Assembly: GCA_941918925.1 (NCBI GenBank)
Contig: OW799233.1
Coordinates: 109,675,833-109,739,832, forward strand
DNA from: Phyto melanocephala
Taxonomy: Eukaryota; Arthropoda; Insecta; Diptera; Rhinophoridae
DNA: 64,000 nt
Direction of reading: 5' to 3'
Positions 11,441 through 21,995 of the stretch are shown one piece after another. The notes under the pieces are model-generated. The model had not been told where the DNA came from. It saw nothing but the letters and a program-made list of their open reading frames with translations, and did not search any database. Position 1 is the first letter of the stretch. Each line of letters starts with the position of its first letter. Position numbers and translations under genes: made by a program.

Positions 11441-11982
11441 AAAAATCTCGATGCCTTAAATCTATCGTCAAAATGACGTGTCGACAAAAACGAGGTTATG
11501 GGTTACGACATTTTTCTTTACAGAAGTGGTTTGGCTTAAAAACACTTTAACTTTTTTAAATTTTAAGTTAAATCTCATTAGATTTATACTTAAAACGTTT
11601 TTTTTTTTAATTTTTAACCTCCTTAATTTGAAATCTCTTTATTTAGAAAAATCCCCTTGTTTGTAATAAGCTATTGGGTCCTTTTATTTACAAAATGTAG
11701 TGACTCTCCTCTATTTACTTGTTAATTTAATTGTTATCACAAGTGGTGTAGAAAGAAGACTGTATTGTATTTGGACATCGATTTTAGAGTTTTATATTAA
11801 AGTTTTTGAAAACAAATAGTTGGTTGTTATTAATTTCAATGAAAATATAATTGTAATGTTATCTGTTTTATTTTTATTAAAGTAATTTTTTGAATATATT
11901 TAGATATTATGGCCATTTAACATTAATGGAGAACCATTAGTAGAATTCTGGTGATTGGTGGTCCAATTTTACCTCATAAATA
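11441..11982. other. No gene recognised
   Basis: AT-rich flank of the mariner element at 11983; no terminal repeats or coding seen. Confidence 0.45.
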
Positions 11983-12929
11983 CTGGGTGTCCCAACTAGA
12001 AAGCAATTTTTAAATTTGGCGCCATTCGGAGTGTCATTGTTTGACATTTGAACAATTGTTATTGTTTGCTAGTAGAAGGTACGAGGTTAATAAAAATGGA
12101 GCGCTACACGAATGAACAACGCATTATCATTGTGAAATTCTTTTACCAAAATGGTGAAAGTTTTGCGGCTTCAGTTCGCAAATTGCGATCAATTTGGGGT
12201 CACAATAATGCTCCAAAAGAGTCAACTGTAAAAAGATTAATGGATAAATTTGCCGAAACTGTGTCTGTTAGTGATGTAAAGACAACAACGCGCCTTTGAC
12301 CAGGTCGATCGACCGAAAATGTCACAGCTGTACGTGATGATGTCGCTCAAACTCCTTCCACCTCAATTCGATACCGTCATTGCAGGTCAAGCGCAAACAG
12401 TCAATGGTGTTCGGTATCGTAAAATGATAACCAGTTTTTTCTTGCCTAGAATTGAAGAAATGAATGTGGAGGGCATGTGGTTTCAACAAGATGGCGCCAC
12501 ATATCATACAGCCAGAGAAACAATTCAATTGCTGCATCAGTCATTTTCCCGGTTGTGTTATTTCGCGGTTTGGAGACCAAAATTGGCCGCCTAGATCGTG
12601 TGATTTAACACCTTTAGATATTTTTCTTTGTGATTTTTGAAGTCGATGGTTTGCGCGAATAAGCCGACGACGACTCAAGCCTTAAAAGAGGAAATTGGAC
12701 GCTGCATTAATGAAATACCGCAGCATTTATGCAAAAAGGTCATTGAAAATTTCATTAAAAGATCGCGTGTGTGCCAGCAAGGCCGCGGTGGCGATCTGCA
12801 CGATATATTTTTCCATACATAACCTCATTCTGTCTACTTTACGATATAATAAAATTTCACGATTTTTTTTTTTTAAATATCTGTGTTTTATTTAAAGTTT
12901 AAAAATTGCGTTCTAGTTGGGACACCCGG
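11983..12929 (+). mobile_element. Mariner-type transposon, internally deleted, TIRs intact
   Basis: The left end CTGGGTGTCCCAACTAGAA (11983-12001) is mirrored at the right by TTCTAGTTGGGACACCCGG (12911-12929). Similarity extends inward (GCAATTTTTAAA against TTTAAAAATTGC). TA dinucleotides flank it at 11981-11982 and 12930-12931, the target duplication of Tc1/mariner elements. At 947 bp it is shorter than a typical full element of about 1.3 kb, and the transposase gene inside lacks its middle. Confidence 0.9.
12096..12822 (+). pseudogene. Broken mariner-type transposase gene
   Basis: The start at 12096 (MERYTNEQRIIIVKFFYQNG) opens a helix-turn-helix N-terminus of the DUF4817-like kind, which continues to NNAPKESTVKRLMDKFAETV. 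A TGA at 12297 then ends the frame. The segment that should hold the linker and first catalytic Asp is deleted. A second frame (12319-12594) resumes with RYRKMITSFFLPRIEE and MWFQQDGATYHTARETIQLL, giving the second catalytic Asp in QDGA. A frameshift near 12545 moves the 'WPPRSCDLTPLDIFLCDF' part, with the third Asp, to another frame. A third frame (12637-12822) carries KPTTTQALKEEIGRCINEI and ends HDIFFHT. A deletion, a stop and frameshifts make it inactive. Confidence 0.88.
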
Positions 12930-13068
12930 TATATGTGGCAATCCTAAAATGGTAATACGCGGAATCAGATAGATCACATACGTTTTAGATGAAAGTAGAG
13001 AGGAACGTGGATACTAGAAGACGCGCTGATATACACAGCAATCACAAAAACGCATAGATGCCATCAAA

Positions 13069-13943
13069 TCTATATATATAAAAGTGAAACTCTGTGTGTG
13101 TGTGTGTGTGTTAGCTATAGACTCCGAAACTGTAAAACCGATCGGGCTGAAACTTTGGTAAGTTGTTGTACACATACCAGGGAGTGTTTATGGATGAAAA
13201 AAAGTGGGCGCGGCCACGCCCATAAAAAATTAGTTATCATTTAAAGCTACTTGCACTTGACCGATTTTTCTGAAACTTTGCACACATATCGAGCTGTTAT
13301 GACTTAATAATTTCGTGATAAGAAAAGTGGGCCGGGCCGGGCCACGCCCCTAAAAAAGTTTTAATTTTGAGGTACTTGCACAGAACCGATTTTTCTGAAA
13401 CTTTGCACAGATGTTGAGCTGTCATGACCTTATAATTTCGTGATTAAAAAAGTGGGCGGGGCCACGCCTATTAAAAAAAAGGTTATAATTTTGAGGTACT
13501 TCCACCAGACCGATTTTTCTGAAACTTTGCATACATGTCGAGCTGTCATGACTAAATAATTTCGTGATTAGAAAAGTGGGCAGTGCCACGCCCATAAAAA
13601 AAAGGTATCATTTTGAGGTACTTGCACTGGACCGATTATTCTGAAACTTTGCACACGTATTGGACTGTTATGACTTTACAATTTCATGATTAGAAAAGTG
13701 GGCAGGGCCACGCCCATTAAAACAATTATTATTTTGAGGTACTTGCACTGGTCCGATTCTTCTGAAACTTTGCACACATATTGAGCTGTTATGACTTTAC
13801 AATTTCGTGATTAGAAAAGTGAGCAATGCCACTCCCACAAAAAAAATTATATTTTTTAAGTTTTTGCACTTGATATTCAATTAAAATTCAGAATGCATTT
13901 CGATTCATTAAGGGGCGTAGCAACGCGCGCCGGGATTGGCTAG
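13069..13943 (+). mobile_element. Non-autonomous Helitron (type A) with internal tandem repeats
   Basis: Begins TCTATATATATAAAAGTG after an A (13068) and ends GGGATTGGCTAG before a T (13944), giving Helitron-type A|TC...CTAG|T boundaries with no target duplication. The GCGTAGCAACGCGCGCCGGG segment near the 3' end is the expected GC-rich subterminal region. A (GT)n run follows the 5' end. There is no helicase coding. Most of its length is a tandem repeat listed separately. Confidence 0.8.
13195..13850. repeat. Six-copy tandem repeat of about 122 bp inside the Helitron
   Basis: The phrase AAAAGTGGGC...GGCCACGCCC recurs at about 13199, 13321, 13447, 13571, 13693 and 13815. Each is followed by 'TTTTGAGGTACTTGCACTGG', 'CCGATTTTTCTGAAACTTTG', 'CACACATAT' and 'GAGCTGTTATGAC'. 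Units are similar but not identical, so the array is not brand new. Each unit carries a GTGGGC / GCCACGCCC inverted pair in otherwise AT-rich DNA. Confidence 0.85.
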
Positions 13944-14955
13944 TTATGTGATAAAACTAAAAGAGAAAAATTTGGAGAATTATCAAGAGTATGTTTATCA
14001 TCAAAACAACAGAACATTGGAACGCCACCTGTTTACAAATATAAAAATTAAAAAATTTGTGTATCAGACATCAGCTGAAATTTAGTACAAGAAAGAAGTC
14101 GACTAAAACAAAAAAAAAAAAAAATTAGAAGACTCTAGCCAAAAACCGCAGCAACTTACCAAAGGCCGTTAAGACATCGGCACAAAAGAACCAATGAATA
14201 AAATAAGTGTAAATAAAACTAATTAAAAATATTTTATAATATTTTTACTCAAAATGTAGCACAAATTAATACTAATATTGCCGCTGTGGTCAAAAACCAA
14301 TTTCGAAAAAAAGCGCGTTTTTGCATTCAAAGACGTGAAAGACGCAAAATCCACCCATGCATTATAAATAAGTACAATTTTTTAGAAATATTCTTTATGT
14401 CTTAATAAAGAAAGTTTATTGGACACGCTGTTGTTGATTTTTAGTTTCAACTTTTAGGGAACAAAAAAACATCTCTTCATTATGTTCAACTACATCAAGA
14501 GCGGTACACCACCATAGCCACAATCTTGTTAACAGGAGTTATGTGGTGTTTTTTTTTTATTTTATAGAATAATGCAACATTTTAAATATATTATTTATAT
14601 TTTAATAATGAAAGTTTCAATTAAGAAAGCTATTGTCGATTTTAAGTTTAAATCCTGAGGGCAAAAGAAACATAATGAAGTGGTTCATCAAGAGCAGAAG
14701 ACCATAGCCACATTTTTGTTAACAGGAGTAGTACAGTGTTTTTTTTATGGTTGTAACGTACTTATCATTAAATTTAAGAATATGAAAAAATCTTTAAATG
14801 ACCAATGATTGATTATTGTTAAAATTAAAGAATTGCTTTCTTCGCAAAATTGAAAAATTATTTTATGACGATTTGACACTGATTCGGCAAATCCACAGAG
14901 CAAAAATACAAACAAACCTTTTTTTCCAAAATTTTTTTGTATAACGCTTTTTGAA
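13944..14955. other. No gene recognised
   Basis: AT-rich sequence. Two related stretches at about 14440-14550 and 14640-14745 share 'aacAGGAGTwrTrywGTGTTTTTTTT', 'ATAGCCACA' and 'ATCAAGAGC', suggesting a diverged duplication of an unidentified repeat about 200 bp apart. No coding frame is supported. Confidence 0.4.
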
Positions 14956-15204
14956 CTATTTACTTCTGGAACGCAATGCCAGATGAAAGTTTCTGGATTC
15001 TCGGCCCCAATCCAGAAACTTTCGCTTTAATTTCGAGTGACGTAGAATATCAAAGACAAACAATAGTATTCTGATCCATCGACATAAATTTTGTGTCAAT
15101 TTTGTAATTAAACACCTCATAGGTGATTTCTTTGGCGCATTGTTATGCTGAAAATTTGTCGCAATTGCCGAAGTAAAATATTGCTCGTTTGAATTTTTGT
15201 CCAT
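14956..15204 (-). pseudogene. Possible N-terminal mariner-type transposase fragment
   Basis: The minus-strand frame begins MDKNSNEQYF and contains FQHNNAPKKSPMRCLITKLT. It resembles the 'NNAP.(K/E)ST..RL..KF' helix-turn-helix stretch of the transposase at 12096. The second half of the frame (from about residue 40) is unlike the family, so only the first part is likely transposase. No TIR was found. It is a short, weak match. Confidence 0.4.
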
Positions 15205-16079
15205 AATATCAAATCACGTTTTCCGCTATTGACAACTGGCAAAAAAAGGCGCCCTTTAATCTCTACTAACATAATGGTGACAAACCTAAATCTAAACGCT
15301 GTTGTTGGGATATGCGTTATTAAATAGTTAAACATTAGCTTGTCATTCCGTTGTAATAAGTGCATGAAACTCATAGATATTTTATGAAAATAAATAAAAG
15401 TTTCATGAGTTGATTTCATGTGTTAACATGAATTGGTTACGATATTTTGCACATCATTTATAGCAAAAACTATTTCACATTTAGCGAGTCATTTGAAATA
15501 AATTCTGTTGCGCTGTTGCTTTAAAAGTTCTGAATATGTGATTCACTACTTCTAATTTTTTTTTGCTGGGTTTGTTTGTATTACGTACGCGTATGATTAA
15601 TATTTATTTGTTTTTATTCAATAATAACTATTAATCATACGTATGGGGGATGGAGGTGCTGCGCAATGTAAAACTAACTATTTATGTATAATAAAAATGT
15701 TTTATTTTTTACAAAAGTTCACATTTAAAAGGTCAAAGTGTGCGTAATGTTAATTACGTGCGTATTTTCGTCTTCCACGTCCATTAATTTGGCATTTTTA
15801 GATGAACAGTAAAACAAACATTTTTATTGTTTCTTATTGAAATTATACCTCATAAGGCATAATGTTTTTTTTTATATTTTTTTCTCCTTACAATCTTATA
15901 AATTCCATTAAATATAATATGCCGATAATGCATTAAGCATAAATTTTTCTGGTTTCTAATGAAACAAATTATTATTTTTTTAATTAATTAATATAAAAAA
16001 ACATTGTCTCCATAATATAGGCATTTAGAAATATAAATTTGTAGCAGTTGCCCATCATCAAAGATACTCCTTACCTATG
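15205..16079. other. No gene recognised; one stem-loop
   Basis: AT-rich flank. The stem-loop at 15586-15646 is listed separately. A 'TTTTTTTTTGCTGGGTTTG' at about 15560 resembles a CCCAGCAAAAA motif seen near 19590 and 32768, possibly a shared terminal motif of another MITE family. Confidence 0.4.
15586..15646. repeat. Stem-loop with GTATGATTAATA arms
   Basis: GCGTATGATTAATA at about 15589 pairs with TATTAATCATACG at about 15629. Each arm is roughly 14 bp and the AT loop about 27 bases. It may be the collapsed ends of a small MITE. Confidence 0.55.
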
Positions 16080-16640
16080 GAGCCAAAGTTATAAATGGTT
16101 TTGTCAATCCATATGTAATAAGTACAATATTCATTATGAAAAGGGCAAACGTTTGAGATAAACCGTCTGTCCGTATGTTCGTTGAAGTTAACTTTTAGAA
16201 TCCCGAACTTGTTTGCACATAGGAGTATGTGGCACTAATCTTTTGGAAATATCTACTTACTTACCTCAGTTTTGCCCAAAATTTTCACCACAAAATTCAA
16301 TGTTTAGACACTTTTATACGATTTAAAAATATTATGTGCCTTTAAAGCTATTTTAAAAATGTTTTAAACAAATCGGTCATATTATAAGCAAAGAATGTTT
16401 AGAAGAGTGTAATTTTAAAACAAGGAAATTTTCGCATTATTTTAGGTATTAGTGCCATATCATAAGCCGTAGTCTAGAAAATTATTGTTGAGAAAAATTA
16501 ACAAGTCGGTTTGAGACAAATTGATATATGAGCGCCAAAATACAATTTCTTCGGTGTTTTTCGTTAAAATTAGCTTTTGCACAACCGAGCATGTTGATGT
16601 TGGATATAGGACTTAATACAATACAATTCACCATGAAAAA
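16080..16640 (+). mobile_element. DINE-like element, family III remnant
   Basis: Has a decayed GTCY tract (ACCGTCTGTCCGTATGTTCG) followed by 'GTTGAAGTTAACTTTTAGAA'. Further on, 'CATATCATAAGCCGTAGTCT' and 'AAGTCGGTTTGAGACAAATTG' parallel the family III copies at 20600-20740 and 56120-56210. Ends are not resolved. Confidence 0.55.
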
Positions 16641-16684
16641 GAATCAAATTAAAGATGGTAACATTAGTTTAGTCAAAACTTATA

Positions 16685-17871
16685 TTTTTGTGTTCTTTTA
16701 AAGCACAAATTTAATTATTTTGTTATTAACAATAATCGTTATTGAATGTCTCTTTATACCTCAATATGTATCACTTTCCTTGTGTAACTTTGATTTGCTA
16801 TAAATTTATTTCCTTAAATTTAGATACTACTCACTCTTTTTAACTAAAATATTGTATTTATGCCGAAACTGCTGATTATAACTTGGTACCTAGAGGTAGT
16901 TTTAGCTAATAAATTCAACTTAGTTACATATTTCAACAGTGCCCCTGTGGACTAGTCAGTGAAAGGACAAGTCAGTTGTTTGGGGGTTGCGGGTTCGATT
17001 CCCGCCGGAGACTCTGGAATTGTCTGCTTCTGTTTCTCTTTTATCCTAAATATTTCTATTCTTATTCTATTCTTCTCTCTATTAAGGCGTCACAATGGAC
17101 CGTAATGGTCTCCGAGTGAAGGTGTGAGGGTAACTTTGCACAAGCCTTACCTACCTACCTACCTACCTACCTACATATTTCAATATATAGTCATTTATTC
17201 TTTCAAAATCTTTGTCCATTGAGAAATTTAATAAAATTAAAATAAAGTGTTATATGGCAGGTAGGTGTGTCACTTTACTTTTTCTTTATTTAAAAGCTAG
17301 TCTCCAAAAAGCAATGCCTGCCAAATTTCAGAATCGTTCATCTAAATCTGTCAGTTTTATTACGTTTCAATTATAAATAGACCAAAAATGACACTGTGCG
17401 GTATAAATTTTTGCACAGTGTGATCTATACTCCTTTTGTATGTATAGATTTGAGCAATTTTCAGAGAAAGATGTTTTTTTTTACCTCCAGAAATATACAT
17501 TTGAAGTTTCATGGCTCTACGTTAATGCGTTAAGACACAATTGCATTTTATTCGATGTTGGAAACACATGTTTTTTTTGCCTACCCTTGCATTACTATTT
17601 ATAACTATAATAACTTAAATATTTTCATTATAAATAAACCTTGTGTATAAGAAATATAGTTGCAAAATTTGAGCCCCCTAGCTTTTACGGCCTGACCTCT
17701 ATCGTGCTTTCAATAGACGGAAAGACGGACGGACATAGCTAGATCGTCATAAAATTAAACCCTGATTCAGAAAATATATACTTTGTGGGGTCGAAAATAT
17801 TTTGATGTGTTACAAACGAAATAATAAAAGGAATATACCCCACACCAGTTTTTGTGGTAGTGGATATAAAA
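16685..17871 (-). mobile_element. DINE-like element, family II, interrupted by a SINE
   Basis: The internal order matches the long family II copy at 57936: 'AAAGCACAAATTTAATTATT', 'GTATCACTTTCCTTG', the 'ATATGGCAGGTAGGTGTGTCAC' box, 'GCCCCCTAGCTTTTACGGCC', AGACGGAAAGACGGACGGAC, 'ATATACTTTGTGGGGTCG' and a final degenerate 'ATACCCCACACC...GTGGATATAAAAC'. The CAAGTAA end is missing. A SINE sits inside at 16937-17171. The mariner carried by two other family II copies is absent: the site reads TTCCTTGTGTAACTTTG. Confidence 0.7.
16937..17171 (+). mobile_element. tRNA-headed SINE (copy 1), inside a DINE
   Basis: The head CAGTGCCCCTGTGGACTAGT carries an A-box-like stretch and the B box GGTTCGATTCC inside a perfect T-arm, GCGGG-TTCGATT-CCCGC. 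The body ends ACTTTGCACAAGCCTTACC and a (TACC)n tail. The target duplication TACATATTTCAA lies at 16925-16936 and 17172-17183, and removing the SINE restores the DINE sequence. It is transcribed, if at all, from its own internal pol III promoter. Confidence 0.9.
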
Positions 17872-19201
17872 CTAACCGGCGTCGTGGGTAGTTCAAGGTT
17901 TCAGTTCAGATCATAGAGGTTTCATACCATAAACTGTTCCTTTTCTTGTGTGTCAAAAAATGTAGAAATTAAATGCACACTTTTCATAGCTTTTGCGGAA
18001 TCTAAAGCTTGTCGTTCAATTCCACTGTATGCCCAAAATAGTTTTTGTAAGCCTCGATCATGAACGCTGTCACACTTCAAAACCCTCTTGTTAATCCTCA
18101 GCTTGAGGTTCAAGTGTTTATAGTTCAAAACACATATTTATACCCACTGTGTGGATGGATATTTTCACTTGGCTTGGCTTTTTTCGGTTAATGCCAGCTA
18201 TGTTCACCACCAAACTAAAACAACAGTTATCGGGAGGTTTCTAAAGCTCTTCCCTTTCTTATATGTCCTTAAACGTAGAAATTTAGCACACATCCTGCTT
18301 ATTTAGGTACTTGCAGCACAACTTACTTTATGTTGCATATTTTTAGGAACATTTTAACCCTATTTTATAGATATTTGACTTGTTTGTGTAAATTTTGTAA
18401 TAACAAATATTAAACATAGAACTTTACGCAAACTCTTTTTAATATGAGAGGGCTACTTGCCCTTTTATACCGATGCACTTTAAAAACATACAAATGGAAA
18501 CTTTAAGCAACAATCATAAATGAAATATAAACTTAGCCCTTTAAAGTGTTAATCTGCTCTGTCTTTCAGAATTCGCTAGTTTTGTTAGTTTTGCTAGTTT
18601 TGTTTTGTTTTGTAATTTATTGTTATATATTTATTGCAAACATTTTTAAAGGATATAAACGTAGCAATATTAGTAATGATTCAATGTTCTTGCACGTGGA
18701 TGGTAATTCATTGAACATTAATCACAATAATGGTGTCGGTTGGGTTATTATTCTGGTCACCTTCTGCTTGAGAAAGGTTAGCATGACATTTTTATATCCT
18801 TGGATTTATGAAAAGCTTTTGATAGGCTTATACATTTCAGAATTGTGAATAAATTATAGAAGTTAGCGGATATGAAAAGCTGATACTTTTATTTTTGTCT
18901 TTGAGGAAATCATATTGATGTGGGTTTTTCATTTTTAGCTTATGAAACATATTTCTTTTATCAGTCTCTGTTGTGCTCTAATAACCATTTCTTATGGCAT
19001 TGTAAAGTTTGCTTTTGTTCATTTATATGACGAGAGTAAGTTTTTTCAAAATTGTTGACATAAATTTCATTAATTCTTCCATAGGTTGTGGTGTTTCTTA
19101 GAGATTAGTTCTAGTTCGGTTAAAATAAACAAATATTTAACAAAGAAAGTTATATTCGTAGTTTTTTTTTATAATTGATGTGTAGAATATTAAATGAATT
19201 G
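17872..19201. other. No gene recognised
   Basis: AT-rich sequence. The 100-codon frame at 18546-18848 is hydrophobic at its N-terminus only because of a TTTTG/TAGTTTTG-rich stretch and shows no domain. 'TTTATACCCACTGTGTGGAT' near 18138 is reminiscent of a DINE stem-loop but the rest is not. Confidence 0.45.
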
Positions 19202-19214
19202 AATGCAAACACAA

Positions 19215-19444
19215 GGTAGGTAGGTAGGTAGGTAAGGCTGGTGCAAAGTTACCCTCACACCTTCACTCGGAGACCATTACGGTCCATTGTGACGCCTTAA
19301 TAGAGAGAAGAATAGAATAAGAATATAAATATTTAGAATAGAAGAGAAAGAGAAGCAGACAATTCCAGAGTCTCCGGCGGGAATCGCACCCGCAACCCCC
19401 AAACAACTGACTTGTCCTTTACCGACTAGTCCACAGGGGCACTC
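19215..19444 (-). mobile_element. tRNA-headed SINE (copy 2) with perfect target duplication
   Basis: Reverse orientation: the plus strand starts with the (TAGG)n tail and ends with the complement of the tRNA-like head (CCGACTAGTCCACAGGGGCA). A 13-bp target duplication AATGCAAACACAA lies at 19202-19214 and 19445-19457. The body matches copy 1 closely, including the GGAGACCATTACGGTCCATT hairpin. The B box on the minus strand reads GGTGCGATTCC, with one change from the consensus GGTTCGANTCC. The 75-codon minus-strand frame over it is not a gene. Confidence 0.92.
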
Positions 19445-19457
19445 AATGCAAACACAA

Positions 19458-20119
19458 AGTTCATCAGGATAAGTGTGTGCTGACGAAATATTTGTATTCA
19501 TCATTTCTAAGTAGTCGCATAGATTTGAAAATTTTTATCTCAATACGGCGCCAAGTTCTGTAAAAATTACATTAAAAAAATACTTATTAACCCAGCAAAA
19601 ACTAGGTAATGACTTGCTCTTACTAAACAACATATTTTTCAATGGCTATTACATATCGTTTGTCTTACTAAGAAGTATTTTAGTACTGACTTGATTTATA
19701 ATGTGATACATATGTAAGTACGTAAGTTTGCTATTACTTTCAACTCAATATTGTTTTGTTATATGTAATTTTGGTGGGAAGTTGTTGATTTTGTATTTTT
19801 CTTCTTTTTTTAAGTATTTGCTTACTCACTCCTACTTTTAATGTATTCGTGTTGTTGTGTACTTCACATGTGGTGCTAAGGGCTCTTATTTTGTTTTTGT
19901 CCATCCCAGTGCAACTAGTAACTGGTCCTACCTTTCGGAAAAATTAGAGCTAGTCCGGCAAAGAAAACCTTCTTTTGGTTATTTAAAGACCTTCGGTATC
20001 AAGGACATAAAAAAGAAAATTAAAGTAAAAGCAATGTGACAAAATGGTTTCCAGGAGTGTGTGTAGATTTGTTTTACCGTTGTTAAATTCTAAAATATTT
20101 AGCTTCGACACGTTTATGT
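19458..20119. other. Unassigned, includes an empty-site copy of a repeat
   Basis: Positions about 19590-19740 (starting CCCAGCAAAAACTAGGTAAT) are the reverse complement of the repeat flanking the Harbinger-type MITE at 23461. Here the MITE is absent. The rest is unassigned AT-rich sequence. Confidence 0.5.
19590..19740 (-). repeat. Unclassified repeat, uninterrupted copy
   Basis: Read on the minus strand it gives 'CACATTATAAATCAAGTCAG', 'TACTAAAATACTTCTTAGTA' and 'AGACAAACGATATG', ending at GTTTTTGCTGG. The same series is split at 23461-24023. The CCCAGCAAAAA end may be a transposon terminus, but I did not find its partner. Confidence 0.6.
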
Positions 20120-20750
20120 TTATGTTTATGTTTATATTGTCTGCAAGCTTATAAATTGAAGTCGATAAAGCAGTGTCCGACAATGCGTCTGACTGTATGT
20201 CCGTGTGTTCGTTAAAATCAACTTTTGGAAGCTTTTACATGTTGCACAGATCTTTATGTACTTTCACTTTTACTCATTTAAAAATATTTGGAAATGAATC
20301 GCCATTTAAAATCAACATAATTGTCCTAAAACGTACTGGAAAATATGTAAACAAACGAGACTCCATCTGATTTTTGCATAGTTTTTATCGTATAAATTAA
20401 CATTTTTTATCCCTAGGATAATTTACAGACAAGATTGTTGCTATTTATAGAAAAAATTACCTCTAAGGATTTTTATAAAAAAATGTAAAAAAAAGCGGTC
20501 ACTAATCAGCACAGTTATAGGCAACCATTACTTAAAAAAAAAAATTAATATATTTTTTAAAATATATTAAGTTTGCCAAGTTCCCAAATAATTTTTGGTC
20601 ACGCTACAGACACTAAATTACAAGCTGTGGCCTTGAAAAAAGTTTCTGAAAAAACCTAAAAAATCGGTTTGAAATCAAGTAAGATATTGGCCCTAAAAAT
20701 CAACTAAAATTTTCAAATTAATACAATTTTTTTTTTGGTTTAAAGCCAAT

Positions 20751-21494
20751 CAAGGCGAATTCAATAAAGTGAACTCGTCGCTAAAACAACTACAACGTGT
20801 ATTTTGTTAGTGTAAACTAACTTGAACTGTCAAAAAGTTGTTTACGAAATCAAAAATAAAAAACACGTTTGTTTACATGTACATAATAAATTGTATAAAA
20901 TAAAATATTAAAGAGGTGCAATTTAATAACAATTACAAGAACCAGATGATGAACCATGATACTTGGCAACAGGATAGGTACGAGATTGACGGCAAGAAAC
21001 TAGAGCATCATCTGATGTTCCGTGAGGACACTTGCAGACAGCAAAATGAGCTTTTGGCTCACATTCGGCTCCGGAACCACATTTACCTATGCATGGATTA
21101 ATACATTGGTATTTAATACAAGCCTTGATCTCTGGGCACATAGAACAAAGTTCCATTGCCCTTCAAATATTTCTTTTTGCACAAAGAGCACACACGCATT
21201 ATTCACAAATGAAAATACTCTGTTTTATTTAATTTTATTTTTTTAACGTTTTATTACATTTTTCACAATTCACAATTTTTTTTATCTCTTTTTTTTACAA
21301 TTTTTAAGAGAATTTGCACAATTTTTTCACAATTTAAAAAATTTCTCAACTAATGGCGCCCACAAATGTAAACAATAAAAAAAGTAGAAGCACACATAAA
21401 AACACAAACAAAATTTTACATTTCAATATTAAAAAGAGTGCTCAGCTGATAAACAGCTGCTTTAATAACTTCACCTGATAATGAATTCGCCTTG
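20751..21494 (+). mobile_element. hAT-like MITE, 744 bp, carrying foreign coding sequence (copy M3)
   Basis: The left end CAAGGCGAATTCAATAAAGT and the right end GAATTCGCCTTG are those of M1/M2, and the first 75 bp inside the left end (CTCGTCGCTAAAACAACTAC) match M2. The right inner part has the family's CAGCTGATAAACAGCTG. The exact 8-bp duplication AAGCCAAT lies at 20743-20750 and 21495-21502. It is about 550 bp longer than M1/M2. The extra part includes a GC-richer block (about 20935-21160) with an EGF-like frame on the minus strand. Confidence 0.88.
20923..21156 (-). pseudogene. Captured EGF-like (dumpy-type) cysteine-rich fragment
   Basis: The 77-residue frame starts at 21156 just after an in-frame stop. 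Residues about 18-53 read CINPCIGKCGSGAECEPKAH then FAVCKCPHG and a final VSC, giving C-x2-PC-x3-CG-x2-A-x-C-x8-C-x-C-x2-G-x8-C. That is the spacing of the EGF-like repeats of dumpy-type insect extracellular matrix proteins, and a second partial Cys cluster (MCPEIKACIKYQC) precedes it. One domain plus flanks is far too short for such a protein, there is no signal peptide, and the whole frame lies within a MITE. I therefore read it as a gene piece picked up by the transposon. Whether it is expressed or under selection is unknown; a real tiny secreted-type peptide is less likely. Confidence 0.7.
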
Positions 21495-21995
21495 AAGCCA
21501 ATTGACACAATCAATATAGATTTCAAATGAAAGTGGTGAATTAAGCCTACTACAATACAAAAAGGCGTAAAATCCATTTGTAAATTGACCATGTCTAATA
21601 TTTACAATTTTCCTTCTTTACTGGTATCTAAAGGACTTCTCTAGTAGAATTCAGGAAAAAATATAAAAGAAAAAATTCCAATATGGCGTCTTAAACAAAT
21701 AAGGGTTATATGGGCCAACTAGAAGAACTGTGGAATTTTTCCCTTCAATATCCATAGCATTGACATCTCATGACAGAGCTTGATCAGTAGAATTTAGTAA
21801 ACTATAAAAATGGAAAAATCTATGATGGCGCCTTAAACAAAATGGCGGATTTTTTTTTTAATTTTATCTGTATGGGTATCAAATAAAATGGAGTAGAAAA
21901 GAACGAAGCAAATTGGCGTCTAACTTTAAATCTGAAATCTAGGCTAAGCTACAATGTGGTCACGATGTTGGTATAAGATTTTGATTACAAGATTC

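Larger units (their letters stand above)
20120..21995 (+). mobile_element. DINE-like element, family III, interrupted by a hAT MITE
   Basis: 'AAGCTTATAAATTGAAGTCG', 'CGTCTGACTGTATGTCCGTG' and 'AAAATCAACTTTTGGAAGC' match the DINE order. 'ACAAGCTGTGGCCTTG' and 'AAATCGGTTTGAAATCAAG' match the other family III copies, as do repeated 'AATGGCG/CTTAAACAAA' units at 21685 and 21830 and 'CTAAGCTACAATGTGGTCAC' near the end. A hAT-like MITE with its own target duplication splits it at 20751-21494. Termini are decayed. Confidence 0.6.

Noticed and set aside
16937..17010. tRNA gene call
   Set aside because: The A and B boxes and T-arm are good, but the acceptor and anticodon parts do not close and the unit has a SINE body, a (TACC)n tail and target duplications. 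The same applies to 19215, 23745 and 31407.
18546..18848. 100-codon frame with a hydrophobic start resembling a membrane protein
   Set aside because: The hydrophobic run comes from a TTTTG-type simple repeat and the rest has no motif; no supporting gene structure.
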